Part shown: piece after piece, positions 22,706 to 34,565 of the stretch
How the letters are laid out: every line of letters begins with the position of its first letter
How positions within the stretch are numbered: position 1 is the first letter of the stretch
From: Cladorrhinum sp. PSN259
Taxonomy: Eukaryota; Ascomycota; Sordariomycetes; Sordariales; Podosporaceae
Assembly: GCA_033725935.1 (NCBI GenBank)
Contig: MU867085.1
Span: 124,001 to 188,000, forward strand
Direction of reading: 5' to 3'
DNA: 64,000 nucleotides
Notes under the pieces: model-generated
Told to the model about the DNA's origin: nothing
The model's input: only the letters and a program-made list of their open reading frames with translations
Database searches by the model: none
Program-made: the position numbers and the translations under genes

Positions 22706-24587
22706 GGCCCATGATCATAACGAGTCTTTCATTTGTTGTTTCTTTGGTTCTCTTTTCTTTGGAATGATATGAAGCATCATGTGCTTGTGTCGGACGGTCA
22801 CTTTGGAAGGATTTCTTTTGTTGTGATACCCTGATGGACGGGGTCTTTTGTTTTTGGGAATATGATCAAGCGGCTGCTTGTTTTTTTCCTTTTTTCTTGT
22901 TCTTTGTCAATTTCTCAGATCTTATACGAAGGATATGTTTTCATGTTTTCAATTTCTTGGAGGTCTACTTTTGGATACTTTGTTTCCGGTTTTCCGGGCC
23001 AACGTTTTTCATCGTCAGCTACATTAGAGACTGGCGTTTTGTTCATGCTAGTAAGACTTACTAGAGTTTCAATATTAGATGAATACTACTTCACTGGATG
23101 ATTTACAAGGATGACCCTATTCACAATGTTCTGAGTCACCCTTCACCACCCACCCACGCCATGACTGCTTACAATCTCACCGCCACCCATCCACCCGGAA
23201 TACAACCTCCGCGTGGTCTGCTCCATGGTTCGCTCCAGGGTGAAGGGTGGATCACCCGATTGTCTCACCGACAGGAGTTGGAGTATCCACTAGTTGGGCC
23301 ATTAACTCTAGCACTAAAGCCGACGTTTTCTCCTCTTTCTCCTTAGACCCCTCCACTTGCTCGTGGTTGACGGTGTTGGAGCCCAGTTGCTTTACCGACC
23401 ACGTGGAATCAACCCCGCCGTGCATTTTACCTATCTAGTACCAAATTACTTGACGTAAATCGGGTTTACCTTGCCGTAATGACAGGCCAGCTACTGCCAC
23501 CTATTGGGGATTCCGGAACTCGCTCCGTGGTCCTGGGCTCTCCTGGGCTCTCTTGGCATTTCTTGGGTCTCTGGGCTCCCAAATCATGCATCCGACGGGT
23601 GGAGAAAATCATTTGACTGTATTTGTTGAGTCGAGGGGGAAAATTCTGCTGTTCTCGGACTTTGCTTATGGCTGTGTGAAGTCAGCATCCTAGACTGGAA
23701 CCTACCCTCCCGGGGCACCACTATATCCTCACACTCAATTTTGACCTTGTTTGAGAATAACTTTTGAGGATGATAATGATCAACAAACCACAGGCATGAT
23801 ACATCAATCTTCTCAGCTGGTTGCCACCTCGCCGCTGCTTGATGGAGCGGCCGTCCTTAATATTATATACAGAATCATTGGTCCAGAGAAAATGAGACGC
23901 TCCAAGGATTTATCCAGAATCTGTTTAGAACAAATTCTCGGTTTCTTCTCTCTTATTCTTGGACTGTTGCCCGTCGACTACTAGACAAACACGACCTCTC
24001 CTTTGTCCGTTAATGAAGCAATCTTTACCAAGGCTACGCAAAACCGTATAGACTCAGGATCGAAGCCGGCAACTTGGACAATTTCATATCAGAATGGGAT
24101 GGAAACGACCACGTAGGCTGTCGGACAACGGGCGTGGAGTACTAGTAGGAGACGCTTGCCTTGAACACTTGCACATGGATGCGTCAAACCTCGCCAGACT
24201 ACTATTTGACGTTTACCTCGGCATGTTTCCCTATCTACTATCTTTGAAAGATCTAGCAATACAGTCCCTAACAAAAACCGGCTATTACATTCATTCTTAA
24301 GGTTACTGTTATAACATTCCTTTTTTTTTTTTTTTTTTGGCTCTTCTAATACTTATATCGTATCTACTTTTATTATTCAATGTCTTGTACTATAGAATCT
24401 CTAACCCAAAAACCAAATGAAGTAGAGGAATGGACTTAAACCTTGGGGAAAGTTTGAAAAGAAAGTAAATAAAAATACCCCGATAATATAACAGGCGCAA
24501 AAGTATTGGTCATTTTTTAAACTCCGTCGAAAGAACGAAATTGACAAATCTTAAGCATGTGGGAATTCATCGTCGGCTAGGTCCGAC
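22706..24587. other. intergenic, no supported gene
   Basis: 1.9 kb between the F-box-like gene and the end of the NLR gene. Short frames at 22834-23101, 23098-23438, 23751-23984 and 24094-24300 lack family resemblance. A run of about 20 T lies at 24319. A small direct duplication (CTGGGCTCTC) occurs at about 23530-23550. It may hold decayed sequence. Confidence 0.45.
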
Positions 24588-27500
24588 TCAGACGACCAAA
24601 TAAAAGACGACGCCGAATCTGGAAAACATAGAAACATCCTGAATCGAGAACCCCTCTGCCGTCTTTAACACGACCGTGTCTCCCTCTTTGAGATCTCCCA
24701 TCCAATCTTTCACCATTCTGCGAAGCTCTCCATAATTCCCAGAGTTAGTCTCTCCCAAGGGCCACGACTGCTTCCAGATATCGAGTTCGTAATCCGTGTA
24801 CTGAAAATTCCAGAGCTGCTGGTCTCCCAAAATAGGTGGGGACGCAGCGGTGTCTACAACCCAACGCAATACCTGGTCGTCATTGAAGATAAGTTGATCC
24901 CCTGCTCTTTGCAAGTCATCATCCCTTGATCCACTATCACAATAAAGTCGACCGTGACGATAGTAAGAGGTTAGGTGGTCATCCAAAGCATAATACATAA
25001 GGAGAGTCGTGTCATATAGTCGGGGACGCCGCAGCTTAATGTTGACGCGGGATCCTCTGTGTGGAGCGGCGAGGAACAGCTCGATCTTACGTACCCGTCC
25101 TACCTTCAACGAAAGCGCAAGCCTCGGGTCCCCTGCGACTGATGTGCTGACATCTACCGCCCTTGCTGAGGGTCCCCAATAGCTAGCACAATCGAGGATA
25201 CGTCGAACTACGCCGTTTAATAGTGCTTTTTGCGTGTATCCTTGTAGTGAAGGACTGGATCTCAGGCGACTGTGTAGAATAAGCGAGGTCTCAACCATGT
25301 CGCGATATGATTTGGGGAAGCCGACCCTGTGTTGCATCCATTCTGTTTCCCGAGATTTAAAGGAAGGACTCGACTGCTCGATCCTGGTTTCGTCAAGGAG
25401 AAGCCGCAGATGTTGGATATTATCCTCGTCGTCCTTGGATAAGTTGACCTTGAGCCGCATAGCTTCGAATAACAGCCGTGCGGAGTGCCAGTGTCGACGG
25501 GCAATAGCAATTTCTACGGCTAGCCGGCCAGCGCTGTCTCGAACAAAAGGGTCCGCTCCTGCGACTAGGAGTATTTCGAGTGGGGACTCTAGTTTTTGCC
25601 AATTATCCTTACTATTTGTATTGTCTTTCACTGTGGGTGGACGGTGTAGTGTGACAGCTGGAGAAATTGTCTCCTCGGCCTCGTCGTCAGCTCCAGCAGC
25701 GTTGACGGCTATGTGAAGGGCGGTTCGGCTAAGTCGGTCTTGGACGTTTAACTTGGGCTTCCGGAGGACCAATTCCCGGAGGATGTGAGCTCGAATTTTC
25801 CTGACCAATGTTCGAATGTTTGCGCTGGTTAAAGATGCAGTCTGCTGCGGGAAGTCGGATAGATCGGCATTGCTATCGTTACTGCAGAAGAACTCGCGCC
25901 ACGCCTGGGCCCAGGTCTGGATACCGGTGTTTGTATTCGGCGTGAATACTTCCTCGAGCGAAGATGACAGAATTTTTCGGTCATTCTTATCTTTACCATA
26001 CCCTGTGTCTGCGGAACCGGTCAGTCGCCCTCGGATGATGTTCACCGCCTTATCAGTGCTGATGTTTGCGGCCCTGTGAAGGGCAGTTTGGCCTAGGAAA
26101 TCGAGCTGATCCAGAGCCTCGGCGTTTGACAAATCAAAAAAACCGCCAACTATGCAAGGATGCCACCCCACTGTTGAAACGACATTATGGAAGACGGTTA
26201 TCCCTTCATCCTTGTCCCGCTGTGTCGCCCAAGGGCCGTCGATGCCTAAGACGACTGGGAGAACAGATAGGCAGTTGCGCGAAGCGTAGCGCGCTGCACC
26301 GTATCCGGCTTTGCTGATACAGGCTGGGTCAGCTCCCTTATCGATGAGAAGCTTAGCAGCTTCCGATGCATCCCCGTGGACTGCGTAGAGAAAGGGGGTG
26401 ATACCGAAGACCAAGTCATCGTCAGCCGGAACCCCTTCATTCAGCTGCTGCTGGAGAACACCAGTCAAGTCAAAAAAGGCCGCAATGGTGATGGGCGTGC
26501 AGTAATGTCCATTGAAAAAATCTTCGTTCGTCCATCGATCCCATCGGGAGAACAGCTTGTTACCAGCCGGGCATCCCAGCTTCTGCAGGATCGTTTGACT
26601 GCGGACGAGGCCAGCAAAGCGGTCAGACTCGGGATGAAATCTATCTTCGCCACGGTTTTCGTTGGCTGATATACCTCCCAGCAGCTGGTATAACTGCAGC
26701 CACTTTACAAGATTCTTCTCCTTCTCGAAAAACCGTGAGATAGCTTCAGCGAGCTCCTTCGAAGAGGTGGAGATGTCGTCTTCAACGGAGGGGAAGTGAG
26801 TCCACAGTTCTATGGCGGCGTATCTTAAAAATGGGTGGTTCTGCAAGTGCTGATCTATGCTTCCAGCGTATGCAGATAGGGATTCATTGGGTCTGACGTA
26901 GTCGATATCATCATACGTGAGGTAGGTTAGACAGGTAGCGGCGAGATGCGGTCCACGTTTCGCGAGAACTAACGGGAAGTGATCCACATCGTAGGGTGTT
27001 GACTCCTTCTTCGCCGAAACGCTTTCAAGGTATTGGATAGCCGATGCATGAGCAAATTGGATGGTTCCACTTCTCTCGTGTATCTCGAGGAGCGAGCCGC
27101 AATAATCGGTAATTAGCTGCCGAATATTTATCACACCGTGTCGCTCGTCGCGTTGTGATGTAGCGGACGCGGGTTTGACTGCAAGAGCGGCCTCTAGCTC
27201 TGGTAGAGTTAAAGGCCGGGTCGCCGCATATGCCCATTGCAGAGTACTTGCGGCGGCTCTCGCCCGAGGGGCTGGCAACGTCGCAATCTTGGCCAAGATT
27301 CTGGAGTATACTGCAGGCAGCCCATCCGGCAGTTTCTCGAGTACCGTTTCGAGGTCATCTGCTCTGACTTGTTCCCGAATAACCTGGAGCATGAGCTTTG
27401 CCCACAGAAACATGCCATTCGCTCCTTCAACCAGCTTCATGTGAATCCACTTGCTTCTCTCTTCATTCCAGCCCAGTTTGTTGATCTCATCAGCGAGAAA

Positions 27501-29633
27501 CGTTTCGATATCCTTTCTATTGAATTCGTCATTGATAGCAAGGCGAATAAAGCCGCCCTGATTAGTGGGAATGGTGTAGCGGACACTTGGGTCTGGTCGG
27601 CTCACGGTAAAGACTTTGGCATGCCGGGAAAGGTCATAAAAGTGCATCGTAAGGCGCTGATCGCCGAGCTCAGCTAACTCAGGATTCTCATCCATACCAT
27701 CAAGAAATATGAATGAGGTATCAAGCTTCTTTACTAACCAGATCAAAGCCTTGAAGTAGGTCGACAGAGGCGTAGTTGCTATGCCGAGAGTGCTAGCGTA
27801 GATATTGTACACCCCAGTTATTAGTTCTGGCTGTGGCCGTTGCTCTAAGAGCTGCCAAATCCATGTGCGGATAATATCTTTCCAGCCCTGCCTTGCTTCT
27901 CTGACACGGCAGAAGAAGAAGGCTACTGGGTGATTGGATCGGAGGTCCTCAATAAGTTTAGTGACGATGGTTGACTTTCCATATCCTGGCGGCCCGTCCA
28001 TGTGACACACGCGCCAGCGTGGTTCGGTTAACCATAGATGGAAGAACCGATGCTTGCAGATCCATTCACAGGAGTCCTTAAACCTTTGTGATCTGATGAG
28101 GTCGAATGTATCAGAAGTTGGAGTTGGATCGAGCCATTCGTTTAACGCCCGTCGCTGCTCTGCGTCATGATGTATTAGCAAGGCTTTAAAGTCGGTTGGT
28201 AAAGAGAGGTCCGTTTACTCACTAATCTCGGGCAGGCTGAAACCATTTGGAAATGCTGAATCAGAACTGCTAAGACGGGCTATATCAAGGCAGATTACTT
28301 AGTTACAATAGCTAGCTATAAGATGCTCTCTATTTGGGGCTACCTACCTTCGTCTACTCTTCTCTCTACCTCCCAGCGCCGCCGAATGGCTTCGGGGGCA
28401 GCGCTTACGATAATCTGCAGGGTTTCCGATATAGTAATGTACCCCCCTTCTTCTCGTAACGTATATCTGACCATGTTAATATGGTCCGCGTGTATAGCGA
28501 TCGGCTCGGCGTCCGGTTGGCCTGGAACTACGGCGGATATGCGAGGTACAACCTGCCTCTTATTAGCTGTCACTTTCATGCCAAGTCAAAGCGAGGCCTC
28601 GTACCATAATTGAGTGGCCAAGGGCGGTCGGAGTCTCGTACTCTTCATATGCAAACTTGGTCATAAAATCGCCGCTAATCGGCCCGTAGTGGTCCAGTTG
28701 TTGCTGAAGCCATTCCGAGTCCCGTTCGAGGTGCTTCAAGATCCGGTCATCCGCAGGCATGAACAGTGATGCGATATTCACTAACAGTCTCCCAAGCTGG
28801 ACGCCGTTACCGCCCTGATGCGGCGTGCCCATAAAGATGACTCCATGAGTAGAGACCTTGATAGAACGGTGCTCCTCTAGCGCACCCCGTCGAGCGGCAT
28901 CCGAATAAATAAGAGCCTATGCGAATTAGTATGGCAGTCTAGGAAGATCACATGTAATACCTACGCTCTTCAGAACAATGCCGCCCAAACTGTGTGCAAC
29001 AAATATAATCGGGCGTTCCATCGACTACTCCGCATTAGCCTAGCTGCCCTAATTGCGAGCAGGCTAATATAGTCTTACGTCAGACAGTTTCCGCTTCCTA
29101 CTCAAGTCGGATATAAGTGTTCGCGCATGGTTGTAGAGGTATTGGCAGCTAACTCGGGAGGTGGCATGGGTGTTAGCGTCGTAGCCCCAGCAGAAGATGC
29201 GGGCATGGGGGATGTCGTTCGGCAGGAGATCTCGGAGCCAGTGGACACCATTGCTCGCGGTCCATGTCTTGTCGCGGTGGCCGTTGAGGCCATGGATGGC
29301 GACGATACTGCGTAAAGGAAGCGCTTAGCTGAGCCTCGCAAATCACGCGAATTTACCAGCTCTAAGACGCTGGTTCACGCACAAGTACTTGGGAAAGGAT
29401 AGAGGAGGGGCGGCGACTTACTCCACTAAAGGGTTAATGCCTTCTGCAACAATCTTCAAACCTTGGGTATAAGGGTCAGAGACTGCGGCAGGGGCAGCGG
29501 ATATTATCCTAGCTTGAGGAGCTGATATCTTCTCGGGAGATGCATTGGATGGTGGAGATGGGTGGGGTGCCGTTGACGCTGATCGGCTGCGGGGCCAGTG
29601 GAGCAGCTGCCGCAACGAGCGCGACGAGGACAT
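24588..29633 (-). CDS. NLR-like STAND protein: alpha/beta hydrolase, NACHT, ankyrin repeats
   Basis: Seven exons on the minus strand: 29633-29422, 29307-29079, 29024-28965, 28916-28605, 28552-28348, 28279-28223 and 28159-24588; 1548 residues, all in phase. After a Ser/Pro-rich lead, the hydrolase reads DIVAIHGLNGH, VAHSLGG (Ser159), GVIFMGTPHQGG and IHADHINM (candidate His295). The NACHT NTPase has Walker A GPPGYGKST (414-422) and Walker B FIFLDGMDE (about 508-516). Degenerate ankyrin repeats cover roughly 910-1250. The last 270 residues form a domain I do not recognise. In fungi, hydrolase-NACHT proteins resemble NLRs of non-self recognition, with the hydrolase as N-terminal effector (compare SesB-like). 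The last intron is placed at 28160-28222 for its GCTAAT branch point; a 39-nt intron ending at 28184 also keeps phase. Confidence 0.88.
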
Positions 29634-30507
29634 AGCGGCGGGGTTAACGCCGAAGTAGTGTTACGGTTACCCTGGAAATGATGCTTGGATAGCGGAGACT
29701 TTATACCGACAGTGCGTATTAAGAAAGCAAACACCTGCTAAGATGGAATAAGAACTAAGCTCTTAAGATCTGAGTTATTTAATTATTGTTATGCCCTGAG
29801 CGCAACACTCCAGCCCACGGGCCACGGGGCGGACAGGAAAAGCTGGTCTCATCCAATCATTGGGGAAGGCTGGAAGGAACCATAAGTCCCCGCGCAACCA
29901 ATCGGGATGTGCTCTCTCTGATCTCTGAGATCTCTGGAGAGCAAAGAGAGCGCAGAGAGCATGATAAAAGATACCGAGGAATCTGATTTCTCACGCAAGC
30001 AATACAGTTCATTATCTACAATCTACTCGCAGTAGCTCTTTATTGAAACAACATATTATTGACAGTGAACCCTTTATCTGAGAAGCTTGCCTCAACCTTG
30101 GATTCCCCTATCATATTACCTTTAGCGTACTTCCTTGCAGCTACTATATTAGCTTACGGAAGTAATGATACGCCCTCTCCATATCCCGTACATGTAATAC
30201 AAAGATAGAACTCAACCGCTTATAAACGCTTACTAGCAGCCTGGTCAGGATAAGTAAGCAAGCTACACCAAAAGAAAAATTAAAAAATTCAGATATATCC
30301 CTACCTATGGGTACCATTGCCTTGTTGTGGGGATGTAGGTTCATGTTATCAATATGTAAGGTAACTGCCTACCTGCTTTGCATGTAGAAGAAAAGAAGCA
30401 GTGATGCTTTGAAGACAAATATAATCAAACATGAAAAAAAAAACCAAGTCATGGACTTCATTAATAATCCCCCCTCCATTATTCTAAAACGCCAACAAAA
30501 AAATACA
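29634..30507. other. intergenic, no supported gene
   Basis: This is upstream of the NLR-like gene. It contains a CTCTCT/GAGAGA-rich imperfect palindromic patch at 29910-29960 and AT-rich sequence after 30000. The ORFs present (29786-29986 plus, 30144-30344 minus) have no recognised similarity. Confidence 0.45.
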
Positions 30508-31737
30508 TTATATATGAGGCAAAAAATTCTGCCACTGGGGCGTATCATAACACCCCCTGGGCAAGGACCTCAGGCTCGTGAACCCCTCAACGATGAGATA
30601 CAGCCGTCCCAGCACCATGGCCAGGACGAAAACATACTGAGCGTACCGAACCGGCGCCCATTTCAGCTCGGTGTGAACAAAATACAAAAAACACCGGTGT
30701 ATAGCCCCCAGACGCTTGAGAACCGGCTCGATGGTCAGGAGCATGTAAACGGGCCAAGCCGTCGTCACGACGCTGGAAACCCGCCAGAGCGTCGCCTCGA
30801 TTGTGGTCGGGAACTCAAGGTTCCACGCCAAAAAGTGCATGGCGCCAAAGATGGCACCCAGAGTAAATGTCAGACAGGCGTGGAGGTTTGTCTGCGCGTG
30901 GAGGTGCAGGTCCCCAGCACCGGCCCAGTGTCGGACGAGCTCCTCGTCGCGGTTCTTGCCGATGGCCAGCTCCTTGGTCATGAGTCCCCACCACTGGTCT
31001 CTGTTTTCCGTCACGTTGAGCGTCACCCAGTACTCCACGTCGCACGGCTTCTCCCACCAAAAGGCGTAGGTGACGAGACAGATGAGGGTGAATGACAGCG
31101 TGGTGATCTCCAGCGGAGATACCGGCAAACGTTGGGCGACTCGGGCGATTAGCTGCGTCAGGAACCATCCGCACTGGACGCACGCGACGAGCTTGACGAT
31201 GCCGTCGGCCTTGCTGCACCGCATGATTGCCTGTTGGGATAAAGCGCTGAAGGGGCTGGACCGGGCCTCCTCGGTGTCTTTCTGCCTGATCTCTGGCATC
31301 TTCTCGATGAGACCGGCTTTGAGCAGCCAGTAGAGCTCGTTGATGCGGACGGCGATGATCTTGTCGCCCGGCGTCTGGATTCGAAACCCGTTCATGCCGG
31401 CGAAGAAGCCGTGGGTGACGGTCCACTCCTCCAGCCCTTTGATGGCGCGGAACTTTTTGCGGTACCGAAGGGCGTTGGTGCACTGCTCAATGGCGACGGC
31501 CGTCATGTACTCTGGCAGCAAGAGACAAAATGCGGCAAGCCGCAGCCGACGCGTGTTGATGTTGTGCCATCCTTTGTAGTGAGGCCAGATGATGTCGGCA
31601 TGCTGGACCGTCCAGGTCGAAATGATTAGTGTGGCGAGACAAGTCCAGAGGAGATCAGAGGTGCCTCTCCCATCGGGACTCTCAAACCAGGCGACGTGTC
31701 CGTGCTGCTGGTCTTGATTCGAGATGTCTTGGCTCAT
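30508..31737 (-). CDS. fungal multi-pass membrane protein, uncharacterised family
   Basis: A single exon of 409 residues from a true ATG at 31737. It starts with a polar segment and then WFESPDGRGTSDLLWTCLATLI, the entry motif of a large fungal family of membrane proteins without a named domain (W-E-S-x-P-x-x-RGT...). Hydrophobic segments occur at about 30-48, 66-85, 180-197, 207-228, 294-312, 325-345 and 365-385, so about seven membrane spans. The middle segment with GFRIQT and LLKAGLIEKMPEI is typical of the family. Function is unknown. It is divergent from a cytochrome P450. Confidence 0.82.
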   Translation of the reverse strand: MSQDISNQDQQHGHVAWFESPDGRGTSDLLWTCLATLIISTWTVQHADIIWPHYKGWHNINTRRLRLAAFCLLLPEYMTAVAIEQCTNALRYRKKFRAIKGLEEWTVTHGFFAGMNGFRIQTPGDKIIAVRINELYWLLKAGLIEKMPEIRQKDTEEARSSPFSALSQQAIMRCSKADGIVKLVACVQCGWFLTQLIARVAQRLPVSPLEITTLSFTLICLVTYAFWWEKPCDVEYWVTLNVTENRDQWWGLMTKELAIGKNRDEELVRHWAGAGDLHLHAQTNLHACLTFTLGAIFGAMHFLAWNLEFPTTIEATLWRVSSVVTTAWPVYMLLTIEPVLKRLGAIHRCFLYFVHTELKWAPVRYAQYVFVLAMVLGRLYLIVEGFTSLRSLPRGCYDTPQWQNFLPHI

Positions 31738-32471
31738 CCCTCATCCTCGTTTCTCTTGTTTGTTGTTGTTGGCGTTGTTGCATCCGAATGGGGAAAGGAA
31801 CCTACTAGCGTAGCTCCGAACGTGTAGATAGTAGGATTCAGTTTGCGTGGAGGGATGATGCCGAGACCGAGTGAGGAAGGAAGGAATGTGGCTTCCACCC
31901 TGAGGAGAAAAGAAGTGGTAAAAGTCTGGATTGGGGACACAAGGTGCCAAAATCAGAAACCAACAATGCGTGGCATGGAAAGCGGCGAAGCAACCTTATG
32001 AAGGGACCCTAGGCAACGCCGTCGGGATAAACCGCAGAGGCCCAACGACCAACATGACCATATAAAAGGGCAACGCATTCAGAGTTATCCCGGATGGGAT
32101 AGGCCCCCTTTTCCAAGATGATTTTCTGTCCCGTCGATCGGCCATAGAGAAGCCATTCTTGCAGCCCTAGCGCAGGGGGAAAGCTGACAGGTCACTATGC
32201 GACTGAATCACGGCGGCTGCGATGAATCCTTCACTCCAGGCTGGCGGTTATTACGCCCCCCCAAGTGTGAGGGGCAGGGAACCAATCACACCCGCCGATT
32301 CTTGTTCTCTCCAGACACTCGGGTTGCACAAGCCATAACCGCCCACCATTAATACAAGCGTTCGGGAATGACATCAAAACAACTGTGTAACCCCCGCCCT
32401 GATACGTTAGCATCGTCTCTCTTAACTTCTTTTGGCTTTTCTTGTCAGAGACAATACGCGGATATCCGGCA
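31738..32471. promoter_or_regulatory. divergent promoter region (membrane protein / P450)
   Basis: 734 bp between two divergent starts. A plus-strand TATAAAAG lies at 32061-32068, about 410 bp before the P450 ATG, so any TATA role would imply a long leader. I see no conserved operator. Confidence 0.45.
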
Positions 32472-34100
32472 ATGGCGGCAGCATCTTTGTATTTTCTGCT
32501 CGCCCTGATACCCCTCATTCTCGCCTTCGCCCAACGAGCCAAAAAGATATTTGTGTTTGCGTCATTCCACGACCATGGCGTCAACAGAGGCTGCGCTAAG
32601 GTTCACATGCTGCCCAACTCGTGGCTCCTGCCGTTCGGTCTCGACAAGCTCGCCAAGTCTTTAGCAGCAGAGAAACAAAGAAAACTCCCCGTCTTGTCCC
32701 TCGAGGAACACGAGAGATACGGAGACACGTACGCGCAGTATGCGGGCGGCCTCTTTACGATTCTCACACGGGACCCGCGGAACATTGCGGCCCTCCTGAC
32801 GAAGCAGTTCTCAAAGTTTGGCTACGGTCCCATTCGACACAACTGCTTTGCCCCTCTGCTCGGAGATGGCATCTTTACCCTGGACGGACCAGCATGGGAA
32901 CACTCGCGCAGACTTTTGGCCCCCATCTTCCATAAGCCAAACTTCCCGGCTTTTGAGGCCATCGAAGGCCACGTACAGGGCCTCCTGTCAGCCATAGAGA
33001 CCCACGGAAGGAACCAGACTCAAATTGACCTCGGCCCTTTGATCTACGACTTCACGCTCGACACGGCAACCGACTTCTTCCTCGGTAAATCAACCCACCT
33101 GCTCAGATCTCGCTCGCAATCCGAGTCTTCCTCCGACGTCACCTCATCCAGCCCGGGCAACTCATTCTCCCAGGCATTCAACACGGCAGTCTCATGGACC
33201 GCCACAAGGGAACGCTTCAAAGCCTTCTACTGGCTCGTCAACCCTCTCGAGTTCCGCGACTCCTGCTGGGCTGCAAGGACGTCACTCGAAACCATGATTC
33301 AGGACGGGCTCGACGGCACGCACGACTCCAAACACAGCGCCCTGCGCGATGTCTTTTTCAAACTTGACCAGTCCCTCGATCGGACAAGAGACGAGCTGAT
33401 CAACGTCATTTTTGCGGGACGGGATTCGAATGCTTCGTTGCTCTCTTGGGTGTTTTATTCTTTGGCTAGGGAGCCAGAGGTGTACGCCAGGTTGAGGAAT
33501 GAAGTGAGAAGCAAATTGGGGGACAGAGAACCGACCAAGAAGGAGATAAGCGAGATGGAGTACCTCGACTGCGTGGTTCACGAGACGCTGAGACTCTTCC
33601 CTGCTGTGCCGATTAATGGAAGGCTATGCGTGGGAAGTGATACGACGTTGCCTGCTGGTGGAGGGGAGGATGGAGAGCAGCCGGTTTATGTGCCCGAGGG
33701 AACCTTGATTTGCTTTTCGACGTATGGAACACATCGATCAAGCAAGTTGTACGGGGATGATGCAGGGAAGTTTAGACCTGAGAGGTGGATTGAAAAGGGC
33801 AAGGGCGTGAAGGAGAGAGGGTTGGATTATAGTTATTATCCTTTCAGTGCTGGCCCTAGGAGGTGTTTGGGTGGTAAGTTTCCCAAGTCGATTTTCTAGC
33901 AGGGACGAAGAAGCTAATTGATAACAACAGAGAACTACGCGTTGGTCTTGACCAAGTATGCGGTTTGTAGGCTGGTCCAGAGGTTTGAGGATATCAGACC
34001 TGTGAAGGACGAAGGGAAGAATTGGCAGAGCAGGATCAAGTACCAGATTGGATTGACGATGGCGCCAGACGATGGGGTTGTGGTCAAATTGGTTGGATGA
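32472..34100 (+). CDS. cytochrome P450, CYP52-clan-like
   Basis: Two exons: 32472-33873 and 33931-34100; 523 residues. The frame opens at a TTG at 32442; the first ATG is 32472 and starts a hydrophobic anchor (SLYFLLALIPLILAF). P450 signatures: GDGIFTLDGPAWEHSRRLLAP in the C-helix region, the I-helix AGRDSNA (315-321), ExxR as ETLR (371-374), PERW, and the heme loop FSAGPRRCLG (458-467) with Cys465 as thiolate ligand. The intron splits the heme loop exactly before ENYAL. The early F(G)xGIFTxDGxxWxHSR pattern and AGRD are typical of CYP52-related families that hydroxylate fatty acids and alkanes. Asn replaces the Thr commonly found in the I-helix (AGRDSN instead of AGRDTT), which may matter for oxygen activation. 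It is ER-anchored. Confidence 0.93.
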
Positions 34101-34565
34101 ATCTGACGATACCCGTTGATATGATATTCAAAATTGACCAATGATTTCACACACAATTCAGTGAAACCATTTTTCTGATCAGGATTAACTTTACCCCTCT
34201 TCACCCGCGGTCCAAGAGCAGAATGCGGGGAAGTTGGTCCTCTGCTGGAGCCACAGCGCTCCCGGCAGCTGTAATCTCCCCACCGTCCTCAGATAGGAGG
34301 GTGGGGACCAGTCAGTCCAGTGCATCCTTCCCCCGGAGCTAGGCTCTGTGTTGACCGAATCGCCACTGGCTATCCCCGCTCTCCCGAACCTACCGTGCCT
34401 GCCGGTTGGCATTGACGGCGCCAAGACGGACCTCAGATTCGCGGGAGTTGGTGCTGGCAACCCTCGCGGTTTGGACCGCGGGGCGAGATCCGGGGTCGTG
34501 ATGGCGATAATGAAAAAGTTAATATATATTTATATATATAAACCTAAACTCCCTCCATCCCATGC
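34101..34565. promoter_or_regulatory. P450-monooxygenase intergenic region
   Basis: It holds the P450 3' end and the promoter of the FAD monooxygenase. An alternating AT tract at 34521-34541 lies only 25 bp before the ATG at 34566. No gene is seen. Confidence 0.45.

Noticed and set aside
24094..24300. 68-codon plus-strand ATG frame downstream of the NLR gene
   Set aside because: No similarity and no splice context; likely chance.
28184..28222. 39-nt version of the last NLR intron
   Set aside because: Keeps phase but is shorter than typical fungal introns and lacks a branch point; the 63-nt version ending at 28160 has a GCTAAT site.
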